Below are positions 25,417-34,070 of a stretch of 64,000 bases of DNA, one piece after another. Position 1 is the first letter of the stretch; each line of letters starts with the position of its first letter. This stretch comes from CAUZIB01 sp963578805 (GTDB lineage: Bacteria; Acidobacteriota; Vicinamibacteria; Vicinamibacterales; UBA8438). The notes under the pieces are model-generated. The model worked only from the letters and a program-made list of their open reading frames with translations, had not been told where the DNA came from and searched no databases. The translations under genes were made by a program, and so were the position numbers. The DNA is taken from the NCBI GenBank assembly GCA_963578805.1, contig CAUZDY010000011.1, positions 1-64,000 of the forward strand. The letters are read 5' to 3'.

Positions 25417-26121
25417 TCAACCGTACGCTTCCCGATGCTCGGCGTTCCAGTGGTAGAGGGTCCGTGCAGACCCAATTCTTGTGAACGCTCCAGGGTCGTA
25501 GTCGAACCCCGCTGCGCTCAGCAGCTCGGCGAGTGTGGCCCGGTCGGCGTCCGTCAGAGGCTCCTCCCGAGCATCTGCTCCCAGACCGTGAGTCCTACCC
25601 CGAACGTAGATCACCGCTTCGTACAACGAATCACCGAGACCGGCGCCGGCGTCCCCACAAACCACAAGATGGCCCGCCTGTGCCATGAATCCTGAGACGT
25701 GGCCGACGTTTCCACCGACGACGATATCGCAGCCTTTCATCGAGATCCCGCAGCGGCTCGCGGCGTTGCCTTCGACGACGAGCAGACCACCCTGGCCAGA
25801 CGCACCGGTGCCGTCTGAAGCATCGCCTTTCACACGCACGACCCCCGACATGATGTTCTCCGCCACACCCTTGCCAGCATTCCCATGGATAGTGACCGTG
25901 GCGCGCTTGTTCATGCCCGCCACATAGTAGCCGGCGTGGCCACGGATGTGCACATCGACAGGGGCATCGAGACCAACCGCAATGTTGTGGGCACCGGCCG
26001 GATTCAGAATCTCAACCGTACCGGCCGGCTCCTTGCCAAGCTCATGTTGTAGAAAATGATTAACTTTCCGCAGGGTCGTCTGCGCCAGATCGAGCTTCAC
26101 CGAGGCGCCGACACTGTCCAT
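25417..26121 (-). CDS. mgsB: N-methylglutamate synthase subunit B (GXGXG domain)
   Basis: A 234-residue right-handed beta-helix like the C-terminal GXGXG domain of glutamate synthase large subunit. Repeated turns are visible: VHIRGHAGYYVAGMN, VTIHGNAGKGVAENIMSG, VRVKGDASDGTGASGQGG, IVVGGNVGHVSGFMAQAG, LVVCGDAGAGLGDSLYE. In the separate-subunit MGS enzyme it provides the structural core between amidotransferase and FMN subunits. Its start overlaps the end of mgsA by 25 bases, indicating coupled translation. Confidence 0.9.
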   Translation of the reverse strand: MDSVGASVKLDLAQTTLRKVNHFLQHELGKEPAGTVEILNPAGAHNIAVGLDAPVDVHIRGHAGYYVAGMNKRATVTIHGNAGKGVAENIMSGVVRVKGDASDGTGASGQGGLLVVEGNAASRCGISMKGCDIVVGGNVGHVSGFMAQAGHLVVCGDAGAGLGDSLYEAVIYVRGRTHGLGADAREEPLTDADRATLAELLSAAGFDYDPGAFTRIGSARTLYHWNAEHREAYG

Positions 26122-27017
26122 GAATAGATTTCCTCGGGCTCCGGCTCGAAAGTATGGGCCGTCGAGATTTCTGGAAGATGGGCAAGGGAACGAAACTCCG
26201 AGCTGATCGCGACGTAGTCGTCGGTTTCCGCAACGACGGCTGGTTTACACGCGAACTGGTCGCGCACGAGGGTCATCTGGTCGGCCGTCGCCATGAGCAG
26301 CGTGTAGAACCCGTCGAGGTGTCGAAACGCATGGTGGAGCGCGTTGGCGAGTGTATCCCGCTGCGCGAGGCGCCACTCGATAAAGCGACAGGCCGCTTCG
26401 GTGTCGTTGTCGGTCTCGAACGCGATCCCGCGTTTCTCGAGCGTGCGCCTAAGCATGTAGGGATTCGACAGTGAGCCATTGTGCACGAGGCAAAAATCCT
26501 CGCCGGCAGTGAACGGATGGGCGTGCACCGGAGTCACGTCCGACTCGGTCGCCATGCGCGTGTGGCCAACACAGTGGCTACCGGCCATTTCGGCGAACCG
26601 GTACCGCACAGCGATCTCTTTCGGGTCACCCATGTCCTTGTAGAGATCGATCGCCTGACCGACGCTAAGCACGTGCAACGACGGTGCAGCGTCTTTCAGC
26701 CAGGCGCGCAACGTGGCCGGCTCGATCGACGACACGAGTACGGCGTGGTTCGCCCGAGTCTCCATACGGGCCGTCTCTCTGCGGCTGCCGTCAAATCTCC
26801 GCAGCAACGACGCCTTCAAATTCTCCCAGTCGTACCCTCGGTCTCTCGCGAAAAGACTGAAGCGGCGTTCCCGTTGCCCCAAGGACGCGCCGAATATGGC
26901 CATGCCGCCGGAATCGGAGCCGCGGGCCGCCATGCACGTAAACATCGGCGTCATCCACTCGCCGAGTTTCTCACGATGCTCGTGTTTCTTGACCAGTAAT
27001 CCGACGATACCGCACAT
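26097..27017 (-). CDS. mgsA: N-methylglutamate synthase subunit A (class II glutamine amidotransferase-like)
   Basis: A 306-residue Ntn-hydrolase-fold protein beginning MCGIVGLLV, so Cys2 becomes the N-terminal nucleophile after Met removal. Other class II amidotransferase landmarks are VGHTRMATESDVTPVHAHPF and LVHNGSLSNPYMLRR. It corresponds to the glutaminase domain of GltB as a separate chain; in the pathway it is expected to release methylamine from gamma-glutamylmethylamide and feed it to the FMN subunit. First of the mgsABC trio; the B3/B4 gene ends 64 bases upstream. Confidence 0.9.
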   Translation of the reverse strand: MCGIVGLLVKKHEHREKLGEWMTPMFTCMAARGSDSGGMAIFGASLGQRERRFSLFARDRGYDWENLKASLLRRFDGSRRETARMETRANHAVLVSSIEPATLRAWLKDAAPSLHVLSVGQAIDLYKDMGDPKEIAVRYRFAEMAGSHCVGHTRMATESDVTPVHAHPFTAGEDFCLVHNGSLSNPYMLRRTLEKRGIAFETDNDTEAACRFIEWRLAQRDTLANALHHAFRHLDGFYTLLMATADQMTLVRDQFACKPAVVAETDDYVAISSEFRSLAHLPEISTAHTFEPEPEEIYSWTVSAPR

Positions 27018-27081
27018 GAAATCTCCAAGCTACGCGTAAAGGTGTGCAGTATACGAGTTTCCCTCCGGCGCAGAAAGCGTG

Positions 27082-27777
27082 TCAGTAGGGGAACGCGACC
27101 ACCTCAGCCTCGCCGCCGCAATGGTGCTTGACGATCTCTTCCGTCTCCTCGAAGACTCGACGGAGCCTAACAGAATCGTGGACGGTCGTTGCTTCGATGA
27201 TCAGCAGCACGTTCGTCGTCGCAGCCGTGACTTTGCAGAAATCGGCCTGCTGTGTGTCGAGCCGGCAGATGACACGATCGAGGGCGTCGACGTAACCGAA
27301 CTCTCCAGCGCTGACCTCCTCCTCCTCAGCGCTGCCGAGTGGGACGAAGCGTTCCCCGCCGTGCAACAGCCGCAGCTCCACGGGAGTCGCGATGCGGTCG
27401 AGGTCATGCGCACCGAGACTCGAGCTGGTGCGAAGCGAGACCAGGTTGTATGCGTCGACGAGATTATTGATGGTAGGAAGGGCTCCACGCTTGAGCGCAA
27501 AGCGCAGGAGGCTCTCCGTAGAGGAAACGCGGTGGCGGGGCTTCACCCCAACGGTTCGTAGAATATCTTGCGCCCTGGCGATCTCGGGAATCGAGCGAAT
27601 CTCTGCCGCGCTCGAGAGCCGCGCGCGAATCCTTCCGACCTCCTCGGCGATCTCTGTGCGCAGCTCTGCGCTGGCTGGGGAGACCCGTACCGAGCGGAAC
27701 ACCATCGCGCCCGCGCGCAGACCAAGATCGACACAGGCCTCCGACTCAGTAAATATCGTCCTCCCCTCCAACGACAT
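27082..27777 (-). CDS. Stand-alone B3/B4 (PheT-type) domain protein
   Basis: A 231-residue protein that resembles the B3/B4 editing module of phenylalanyl-tRNA synthetase beta chain: KPRHRVSSTESLLRFALKRG, LPTINNLVDAYNLVSLRTSSSLGAHDLDR and the closing VICRLDTQQADFCKVTAATTNVL. No anticodon-binding or synthetase domain is attached. In the synthetase the module removes Tyr from tRNA-Phe; free versions are poorly characterised and could deacylate other misloaded tRNAs or bind another ligand. Its place inside the methylamine operon, overlapping the small membrane gene by 32 bases at its start, is unusual. Confidence 0.8.
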   Translation of the reverse strand: MSLEGRTIFTESEACVDLGLRAGAMVFRSVRVSPASAELRTEIAEEVGRIRARLSSAAEIRSIPEIARAQDILRTVGVKPRHRVSSTESLLRFALKRGALPTINNLVDAYNLVSLRTSSSLGAHDLDRIATPVELRLLHGGERFVPLGSAEEEEVSAGEFGYVDALDRVICRLDTQQADFCKVTAATTNVLLIIEATTVHDSVRLRRVFEETEEIVKHHCGGEAEVVAFPY

Positions 27778-27976
27778 CGCTCACGTCGCGCTGCTTGAGC
27801 CTCTGAGCCTCGTGCAAGTAGACGGTGCCTTCAGTCTTAAGCAGCCAGACCATCCAGCAGATCCACAAGGCCAGACTCACGAGAAAAAACCCCACTTCAA
27901 AACCGACCCACGGATACATCGGGCCGACCTCCAGCGGATTGCCCGCCCAGCTATCGATAGTGCCTATCAGGCTCAT
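27746..27976 (-). CDS. Small membrane protein linked to the Amt transporter
   Basis: A 76-residue protein with one strong membrane helix (PWVGFEVGFFLVSLALWICWMVWLL, about 22-46) and a charged cytoplasmic tail rich in Glu, Asp and Lys. The ATG at 27976 shares a base with the amt stop (TGATG), so the two are translationally coupled. No known family was recognised. Fixed position directly after an ammonium/methylammonium transporter suggests an accessory or stabilising subunit of it; this is inference from context only. Confidence 0.65.
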   Translation of the reverse strand: MSLIGTIDSWAGNPLEVGPMYPWVGFEVGFFLVSLALWICWMVWLLKTEGTVYLHEAQRLKQRDVSDVVGGEDDIY

Positions 27977-29394
27977 CAACTCTCTCCCCCATCCTTCCAG
28001 CCGATGCGGATCAGATGCTCGCGCTCCGCGGTCCGAATTGCCTGTGACTGCTGCCTTTCTTCGCGGCGTGTGTGACGATCCAGACCCGCGATCTCCACCT
28101 CAACCGGAATCCGTAGCATGCCCGCCCGCTTCAAAATCCCTCCCACGGCGTAGGCAGGAGCGAATCCGAGAATCCAGAAAACGATGACAGCGCCGATCAG
28201 CTGTCCCCATGGAGTAATGGCAACCGAGTCGGCTGCGGGGCTGCTCGGGTAGCCCCAGAGGATAAACCCGGTCGCGACCACCCCGAGGGTACCGCAGTAT
28301 CCATGCACCGCGATCGCGCCTACGGCGTCATCAATCTTGAACCGCCGCTCCACCCAGTAGTGCAGCTTGAAGGCGCAAAACACAATCACGGCTGCAACGA
28401 GGAGCACCTGCATGGGGTGGTACAAGTCGTTCCCCGCCGAAGCCCCAATGATGCCTCCGAGCCCTCCGGAAAAAGTCCAGAAGGGATCACCCTTCGATAG
28501 GAAATAAGCCATGAGCATTCCGGAAGCCAGAGCCATCAGCAGGTTCACGGTAACGGCGCTCAAGGTCGTGGGGGTCAGATAGATCGTGGTTGCAGAAAAG
28601 AAGAGGCGACCGTCTTCAGGGTCGATATCGAGAATGGGCACGTTGCAGGCGGCGTAGAACCCCCAAAAGCCGGTGAATATGAGGAAGAGACCGATAGCGA
28701 CGAGCCACGGATTTTGTAGCGGAAACGTGCGGGCGCTGCCGTCCGCCGCGAACCTGCCGATCCTGGGGCCAAGGTGAACGAGAATAGCGAGCGCCGATGC
28801 TCCCGCTACCCCGTGAACAACGCCGCCCGCATAAGCGTCGTGGTAGCCGAGTGTGTGTACCATCCAACCGGCATCAGACCAGCCCCAGGCCGCCGCGATG
28901 ACCCAGGTGACCGAGCCGACGAACACCGCGATCACCCAGAACGCGCCCGAGCGGATGCGTTCTATCACGGCCCCGGAAAGGATAGACGCCGCCGTCAAGG
29001 AAAAAAGCAGAAACGCCGCCCAGAAAACCCCGTTGAGCCTCGCCCATGTGGCGGTGTCCGCGGCCGTCAGTCCATCGTCTCGTGGCTGGCCACCCATGTG
29101 CGGTCCCATGAGCTCATTCCACGGCAACGCCCAGGGAGCCTCTTTCAGTCCCCCCGTGATGCCCGGCCCGTACTGGAACGCAAAGTAGATCCACCAGCCG
29201 AAGAAGAAAAAAGCGACCGTGACGAGCGGCACGATCATTGCGTTCTTCATCAACGTGTGCAGCATGTTCTTCCGCCGGGAAACACCCACCTCATAGAGGC
29301 AAAAGCCAACGTGGATAAGAAACATCAGCACGACCGTTACCCAGTAGTAGAACTCGGTAAAGATCACGGTTATCGCTTCGAGCTGATTGTCCAT
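27976..29394 (-). CDS. amt: Amt-family ammonium (methylammonium) transporter
   Basis: A 472-residue polytopic membrane protein with eleven or so hydrophobic segments. The Amt signature DAYAGGVVHGVAG carries the first pore His and AVHGYCGTLGVVATG the second, so the twin-His pore is intact. The Amt-type tail is short (RHTRREERQQSQ) and no GlnK gene follows. The ATG at 29394 is chosen because of the SD GAGGAG about 8 bases upstream; the frame opens at 29448. As first gene of the methylamine operon it most likely imports methylammonium and/or recovers the ammonium released by the pathway. Confidence 0.9.
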   Translation of the reverse strand: MDNQLEAITVIFTEFYYWVTVVLMFLIHVGFCLYEVGVSRRKNMLHTLMKNAMIVPLVTVAFFFFGWWIYFAFQYGPGITGGLKEAPWALPWNELMGPHMGGQPRDDGLTAADTATWARLNGVFWAAFLLFSLTAASILSGAVIERIRSGAFWVIAVFVGSVTWVIAAAWGWSDAGWMVHTLGYHDAYAGGVVHGVAGASALAILVHLGPRIGRFAADGSARTFPLQNPWLVAIGLFLIFTGFWGFYAACNVPILDIDPEDGRLFFSATTIYLTPTTLSAVTVNLLMALASGMLMAYFLSKGDPFWTFSGGLGGIIGASAGNDLYHPMQVLLVAAVIVFCAFKLHYWVERRFKIDDAVGAIAVHGYCGTLGVVATGFILWGYPSSPAADSVAITPWGQLIGAVIVFWILGFAPAYAVGGILKRAGMLRIPVEVEIAGLDRHTRREERQQSQAIRTAEREHLIRIGWKDGGES

Positions 29395-29636
29395 CGGGGT
29401 CTCCTCAAGAACTTCGCCACCTTCACCCCGGGCTCGAGCCGGTCTCACGGGTGTGCCCAGAGGTTAGGCGAGGAGAATCCGGCATAGCAAGCGGCAAGCT
29501 GAGTTCGACAACATCCATGGCTGGGTTCGCCGTTCGATGTGCTCGTGATGTCGAAAAATCTCTGCCAGCCGGGGCTTGCTGACGAGGTTAGAGCCGTCTG
29601 GCTGTGACCGTGTGCCTCTCTGTGCGTCGTTAGAAA
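29395..29636. other. Upstream region of the methylamine operon, no gene seen
   Basis: 242 bases between amt and tRNA-Glu. The operon promoter is expected here on the minus strand, unless the operon reads through from the tRNA gene, which is on the same strand. I saw no clear sigma-54, sigma-70 or operator motif. Confidence 0.35.
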
Positions 29637-29711
29637 TGGTAGCGGTACGGGGAATCGAACCCCGGTCCCGTGGCTGAGAACCACGTATCCTAACCCCTAG
29701 ACGATACCGCC
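29637..29711 (-). tRNA. tRNA-Glu (anticodon CTC)
   Basis: A complete cloverleaf can be folded on the minus strand. The acceptor stem GGCGGTA pairs with TACCGCT (one G-U at the top). The D arm contains AGGGGTTAGGA, the anticodon stem CGTGG/CCACG encloses loop TTCTCAG with anticodon CTC, and the T arm is CCGGG-GTTCGAT-CCCCG-like. The 3' CCA is encoded. CTC reads the Glu codon GAG. An A+T-rich stretch with a TATGAT-like box (29739-29744 on the complement) sits about 28 bases upstream and may be its promoter. Confidence 0.95.
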
Positions 29712-29749
29712 TCGTAGAGGTCTGATCCTTATTTTTATATCATAGGCGC

Positions 29750-31147
29750 GTGATCCGTGCACTGATGGGTTTCACGCTGATCGCCGCCCTTACTCTGGGT
29801 GCAGCGTTTTATATTGCCGAGAACGCCTCAGGGCCAACGGTCGAGATCATTCAGCCCTCCAGACTGGTCGGACGCTCTGCTACCTTCGAGGCCCTTGTCA
29901 CGGCTCCTGGCGGCAACCTCACGTCACTGGATGCGATCATCGAGCAGAACGGCCGGATACTTGCACTGTACTCTCTCGATACTCCGCTCGAGGGAGAGGT
30001 CCGGCAAAATGGTCCCGATGGTATCCGCATCACACGCCGCTTCGACCAGTCGTCGCATCCGGGGCTGGCTGCGGGCACCGCGCGGGTCGTGGTGTCGGCT
30101 GCGCGTCCGGTCCTATTCGGCCTCCGGGAGGCGAGCGCCACGGCCGCCCTGGAGGTAGAGGTCCGTATTGACCCTCCGCGCATCCAGGTCGTGTCTGACT
30201 TTCACTATATCAACCACGGTGGCTCTGAGATGGTGGTCTACCGCGTGATGCCACCCGACGCTGAATCCGGTGTACGGGTCGGTAACCGGCGATACCGCGG
30301 GTATCCGGCCTCAGGTGCTGGCGTAGATGGTGACGATACCCTACAGGTGGCGTTCTTTGCTCTCCTGCATGATCAGGATCTCGGGACCCCTATCGAACTG
30401 TACGCCGAAGACACGGCTGGCAACGCATCGAGGGTGCCGTTCGATCATCGGGTGTTTCCGAAATCGTTTCGTCGGTCACGGATCCCGCTGAGTGACGAGT
30501 TCTTACGTGTAGTCATCCCACCAATCGTCGAGCGAGCCCCAGAGCTCGCCGACGAAGAACTCGACCCGGCGACGTCCATAGAGGAACTCGCCGATCTTTA
30601 TCTGTTCATCAACCGCACCTTACGCCAGCGGAACCGTGAGACCCTGGCAGCGTTTTCTGGCGGGACCAGCGTGCACCTGCAATGGAACGGACCGTTCGTG
30701 CCACTGCCGAATTCTCAGGTTGAGTCTGGATTTGCGGATCACCGGACGTATGTCTTCGACGGCAATGACATAGATCAACAAGTCCACCTCGGCTTCGACT
30801 TGGCCTCGACCGCGAATACCCCTGTATCGGCGGCCAACAACGGGACCGTAATTCATGCCGACTACCTTGGCATCTACGGCAATTGCGTCATCATCGACCA
30901 CGGCATGGGACTCCAGTCGCTCTACGCGCATCTGTCGGCTATCGACGTCACGCCCGGAGAACAGGTGACTCGCGCCCAGCGAATAGGACTGAGTGGCCGG
31001 ACCGGGCTGGCCGGAGGTGACCACCTCCATTTCGCGATGCTGCTTCAAGGCCATCCTGTGACGCCGGTAGAGTGGTGGGACCTTCATTGGATTGAAGATC
31101 GGGTCGAGCGAAAACTGCGCGAAGCCTCAACGCAGCCTGCGCCCTGA
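29750..31147 (+). CDS. M23-family (LytM-like) cell wall endopeptidase
   Basis: A 465-residue exported peptidase. An N-terminal hydrophobic anchor/signal (MGFTLIAALTLGAAFYIA) is followed by about 280 residues of beta-rich, Ig-like content and a C-terminal M23 domain (about 335-450). Zinc-site motifs are QVHLGFDLAS (His and Asp) and GGDHLHFAML (HxH). The LSGRTGLAGG segment is the usual loop before the HxH. It should cleave peptidoglycan cross-bridges or activate an amidase in the periplasm. It begins with GTG at 29750, 38 bases past the divergently read tRNA gene. Confidence 0.88.
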   Translation: MIRALMGFTLIAALTLGAAFYIAENASGPTVEIIQPSRLVGRSATFEALVTAPGGNLTSLDAIIEQNGRILALYSLDTPLEGEVRQNGPDGIRITRRFDQSSHPGLAAGTARVVVSAARPVLFGLREASATAALEVEVRIDPPRIQVVSDFHYINHGGSEMVVYRVMPPDAESGVRVGNRRYRGYPASGAGVDGDDTLQVAFFALLHDQDLGTPIELYAEDTAGNASRVPFDHRVFPKSFRRSRIPLSDEFLRVVIPPIVERAPELADEELDPATSIEELADLYLFINRTLRQRNRETLAAFSGGTSVHLQWNGPFVPLPNSQVESGFADHRTYVFDGNDIDQQVHLGFDLASTANTPVSAANNGTVIHADYLGIYGNCVIIDHGMGLQSLYAHLSAIDVTPGEQVTRAQRIGLSGRTGLAGGDHLHFAMLLQGHPVTPVEWWDLHWIEDRVERKLREASTQPAP

Positions 31148-31292
31148 AGCAAGCAGTCAAGTAGCTTGATCCTCGTGGCACAACCGACACCGGTATGATA
31201 TCTTTGTCACGTTAGACCCATGAGAGAGCTGTCAACAGGCAGCTATCCGTCGAGCTTCTCTCAATCCAAAACTTCGCGCTAGGAGACTTTAG

Positions 31293-32060
31293 ATGCGGCA
31301 CCGAATATTGTGGGCGTTCACCTCAGCCCTGATCATCATGATTGCCGCCGCTTGTGGCGGCGGCGACTCGGAGGCGCCGGTCGAGCCGGCGGCGCCGGCG
31401 GCGCCCGTGTTCGACCCAGCAACAGCTGGAAACGTCATGGGGATGATCACACTCGAAGGCACCCCGCCAGCCGCCGAACAGATTAGGATGAACTCCGACC
31501 CCGTTTGTGCCATGGAGGCATCCTCCACAGAGACGGAGTACTTCCTCGTCGGCGACACCGGGAGTCTTGGTAACGTCTTCGTGTATGTCAAGGAAGGGCT
31601 TGAAGGCCAGACTTTCCCTGCAGCCACCGGCGAAATTGAGCTGCACCAGGAAGGATGTCGGTATGTTCCACACGTGTTTGGCATTCGCGTCGGTCAAACC
31701 CTCTCGATCGTCAACAGTGATCCGACGCTCCATAACATTCATGCGACGCCCGTCAGCAACGAGGAGTTCAACACGGGGCAGCCGATCGAGGGAATGGTGT
31801 ACGAGCGGATGTTCGACACGCCTGAGGTCATGGTTCCGTTTCAGTGCGATGTCCACGGCTGGATGAATGCCTACGCCGGCGTGCTGGATCATTCGTACTT
31901 TGGTGTGACCGGCACCGACGGTGCCTTCGACCTCAGCGGCCTCCCACCGGGGGACTATGTGGTCGAAGCGTGGCACGAGAAACTCGGCACGCAGACACAG
32001 AACGTGACCGTCGGCGAGAGTGCCACGGCCGAACTGAACTTCACCTTCACCGTCGGTTAG
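31293..32060 (+). CDS. Cupredoxin-like lipoprotein with carboxypeptidase-regulatory tail
   Basis: A 255-residue lipoprotein: the signal ends in IAAACGGGD (lipobox Cys21), then a Pro/Ala-rich linker. The middle domain (about 45-205) looks like a plastocyanin-type copper domain, with NSDPTLHNIHATP giving one His ligand and FQCDVHGWMNAYAG giving Cys, His and Met, a type I-like set. The last 60 residues (GVTGTDGAFDLSGLPPGDYVVEAWHEKLG) form a carboxypeptidase-regulatory beta-sandwich. It probably carries electrons or copper outside the inner membrane. The next genes downstream make heme A, so a link to cytochrome oxidase is reasonable but not shown. Confidence 0.78.
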   Translation: MRHRILWAFTSALIIMIAAACGGGDSEAPVEPAAPAAPVFDPATAGNVMGMITLEGTPPAAEQIRMNSDPVCAMEASSTETEYFLVGDTGSLGNVFVYVKEGLEGQTFPAATGEIELHQEGCRYVPHVFGIRVGQTLSIVNSDPTLHNIHATPVSNEEFNTGQPIEGMVYERMFDTPEVMVPFQCDVHGWMNAYAGVLDHSYFGVTGTDGAFDLSGLPPGDYVVEAWHEKLGTQTQNVTVGESATAELNFTFTVG

Positions 32061-32181
32061 CTCCGCGCTGGAACTAAGACGAGGCCGCATATTATCCAGG
32101 GACCCAGTCGATAGATGGGGCGGGCGTCCGCCGGTTATTCCCACCTAAGCCTTCTGGTTACGTCGGCGGCTGCATCTGACC

Positions 32182-33183
32182 ATGCTCTGGCTGAACCGCT
32201 ACACCAGGTGTCTCGTCGCTGTGTCGCTGTTGTTGATCGCGGCCGGTGGCCTAGTCACCAGCACCGATTCAGGTCTGGCTGTCCCGGACTGGCCAAACAC
32301 CTACGGCTACTTCATGTACTCCTTCCCGGTCTCGATGATGGTCGGAGGAATCCTCTACGAGCACGGTCACCGGCTGATTGCCAGCGCCGTCGGCCTGATG
32401 ACGATCGTGCTGGCCGTATGGGTCACACGTGTTGACGGTCGACGCTGGGTGCGGCAGCTGGGCTGGATCGCACTAGCCGCAGTGGTCACGCAGGGACTGC
32501 TCGGCGGTCTGACGGTCCTCTACCTCTTGCCAGCACCAGTCTCTATCAGCCACGCGGCACTGGCCCAGACCTTCTTCATGCTAGTCGTGAGTCTCTCGGT
32601 TTTCACGTCACCCGGCTGGCTAAACCAATACGGCCGAGACGCGGCCGAGACGCGAGGTCTAGTCAGCGACGTCATTCTGTGTCGGTTGGCGATCCTGACG
32701 CCTATCGTGGTCTACTTACAAATTCTGGCGGGTGCAACGATGCGTCACACAGGGGCCGGATTGGCAATCCCTGACTTCCCACTCGCCTTCGGGCGCCTCG
32801 TCCCACCCGTTTGGGATCCAGGCATCGGCGTCCACTTCGCGCATCGGATTGGCGCCGTCATCATTGTCATGCTAGTGGTCGCGCTGACTGCGCACGTCTT
32901 GGTCCGCCAGCGAGCCCGAGAGGAACTGGTCAGACCCGCCGTACTCCTGCTGCTGATCGTTATGATTCAGTTCACATTGGGGGCCTGGACCGTGCTCAGC
33001 GAGAAACACGTCGCCATCAACACCGCCCACGTGACGACCGGAGCTTTACTGCTTGTCACGTCGGGCGTACTGGGTCTCCGCGTCCATCGTGACCGATTCG
33101 ACGATTCCGGTCCCCCGGCCTCAGACGCTCGGATTCAGTCCACGACCTTAACACCCCACGACCCACCGGGTGCTGGCGCATGA
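32182..33183 (+). CDS. ctaA: Heme A synthase (COX15/CtaA family)
   Basis: Oxidises the C8 methyl of heme O to give heme A for aa3-type cytochrome oxidase, in the inner membrane. 333 residues with about eight membrane segments in two pseudo-repeats. Landmarks: STDSGLAVPDWPNTYG, YEHGHRLIAS (Glu and His), SISHAALAQ, HTGAGLAIPDFPL, HFAHRIGAV and NTAHVTTGA, which give the paired heme-ligand histidines of both halves. The ATG at 32182 follows a 121-base gap after the cupredoxin gene. It overlaps ctaB by 4 bases (ATGA). Confidence 0.93.
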   Translation: MLWLNRYTRCLVAVSLLLIAAGGLVTSTDSGLAVPDWPNTYGYFMYSFPVSMMVGGILYEHGHRLIASAVGLMTIVLAVWVTRVDGRRWVRQLGWIALAAVVTQGLLGGLTVLYLLPAPVSISHAALAQTFFMLVVSLSVFTSPGWLNQYGRDAAETRGLVSDVILCRLAILTPIVVYLQILAGATMRHTGAGLAIPDFPLAFGRLVPPVWDPGIGVHFAHRIGAVIIVMLVVALTAHVLVRQRAREELVRPAVLLLLIVMIQFTLGAWTVLSEKHVAINTAHVTTGALLLVTSGVLGLRVHRDRFDDSGPPASDARIQSTTLTPHDPPGAGA

Positions 33184-34070
33184 GGACCAGCGCGGCCACG
33201 GTTCAGGCTACCAAATTTCGCGTTATCGATTTTCTTGCCCTGACGAAGCCGCGGCTGAACGCACTTGTCGTGGTCACAACTAGTGTTGGTTACTGCCTCG
33301 GTGTCAAAGACCAGTTCGAGGCCGTCACGTTTTTACACACTCTGATTGGATCGGCGCTCGTAGCGGGTGCTGCCGCTGCACTAAACCAAGTCTCCGAACG
33401 TGACATCGACGAAACGATGGAGCGTACTCGGCACCGACCGATACCGTCGGGCCGAGTCCAGCCGTGGGAGGCTTGTATTTTTGCCGCGTTTCTAACCGGG
33501 TTGGGTCTCACTGAACTGGCAATCGGCGCTAATATTTTGGCCAGTGCAGTGGCGCTGGTCACGCTGGTCAGCTACATCGCCGTCTATACACCGCTCAAGC
33601 GCCGTACTTCCTGGTCGACATTGATTGGAGCGGTGCCTGGCGCGCTTCCACCAGTCATCGGCTGGGCAGCAGCACGTGGCGCACTCGGGGTTGAAGCATG
33701 GGTGCTGTTTGGGATCGTGTTTCTCTGGCAGCTTCCGCATTTCCATGCACTGTCCTGGATATATCGAGAGGACTTTCGCAAGGCCAACCTGCCACTGATG
33801 GCGGTCGTTGACCAGGGAGGTCGTCGAAACGCCAGACACGCACTGTTCTTCACCGTGGCGCTCCTCCCGGTGAGCCTGGCACCGTCGCTCGTGGACTTGA
33901 CCGGGCGACTGTACGCCGGGGCGGCTTTTGGACTTGGTTCTGCGTTCCTAATTCTCGCGTGGCGCTTCGCGGAACACCCATCCACCCTACGGGCCCGCTC
34001 GCTGTTTATCGGGTCTCTTGTCTATCTCCCGCTATTGTGGGGGCTGTTGGTCATCGACGGTGTCTTCTGA
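33180..34070 (+). CDS. ctaB: Protoheme IX farnesyltransferase (heme O synthase)
   Basis: Adds the farnesyl tail to heme B to make heme O, the substrate of CtaA. A 296-residue UbiA-superfamily membrane prenyltransferase with nine or so helices. The first Asp-rich prenyl-diphosphate motif is NQVSERDIDETMERTRHRPIPSGR. The LPHFHALSWIYREDFRKANLPLM segment is characteristic of CyoE/CtaB and holds the second Asp-type motif. The start overlaps ctaA by 4 bases and its end overlaps the next gene, forming a coupled operon. Confidence 0.95.
   Translation: MRTSAATVQATKFRVIDFLALTKPRLNALVVVTTSVGYCLGVKDQFEAVTFLHTLIGSALVAGAAAALNQVSERDIDETMERTRHRPIPSGRVQPWEACIFAAFLTGLGLTELAIGANILASAVALVTLVSYIAVYTPLKRRTSWSTLIGAVPGALPPVIGWAAARGALGVEAWVLFGIVFLWQLPHFHALSWIYREDFRKANLPLMAVVDQGGRRNARHALFFTVALLPVSLAPSLVDLTGRLYAGAAFGLGSAFLILAWRFAEHPSTLRARSLFIGSLVYLPLLWGLLVIDGVF

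Noticed and set aside
24606..25484. 292-codon open frame on the plus strand
   Set aside because: Lies antisense to mgsC and the end of mgsB, whose family motifs are clear; its protein has no recognisable domain and an Arg-rich composition typical of shadow frames in GC-rich DNA.
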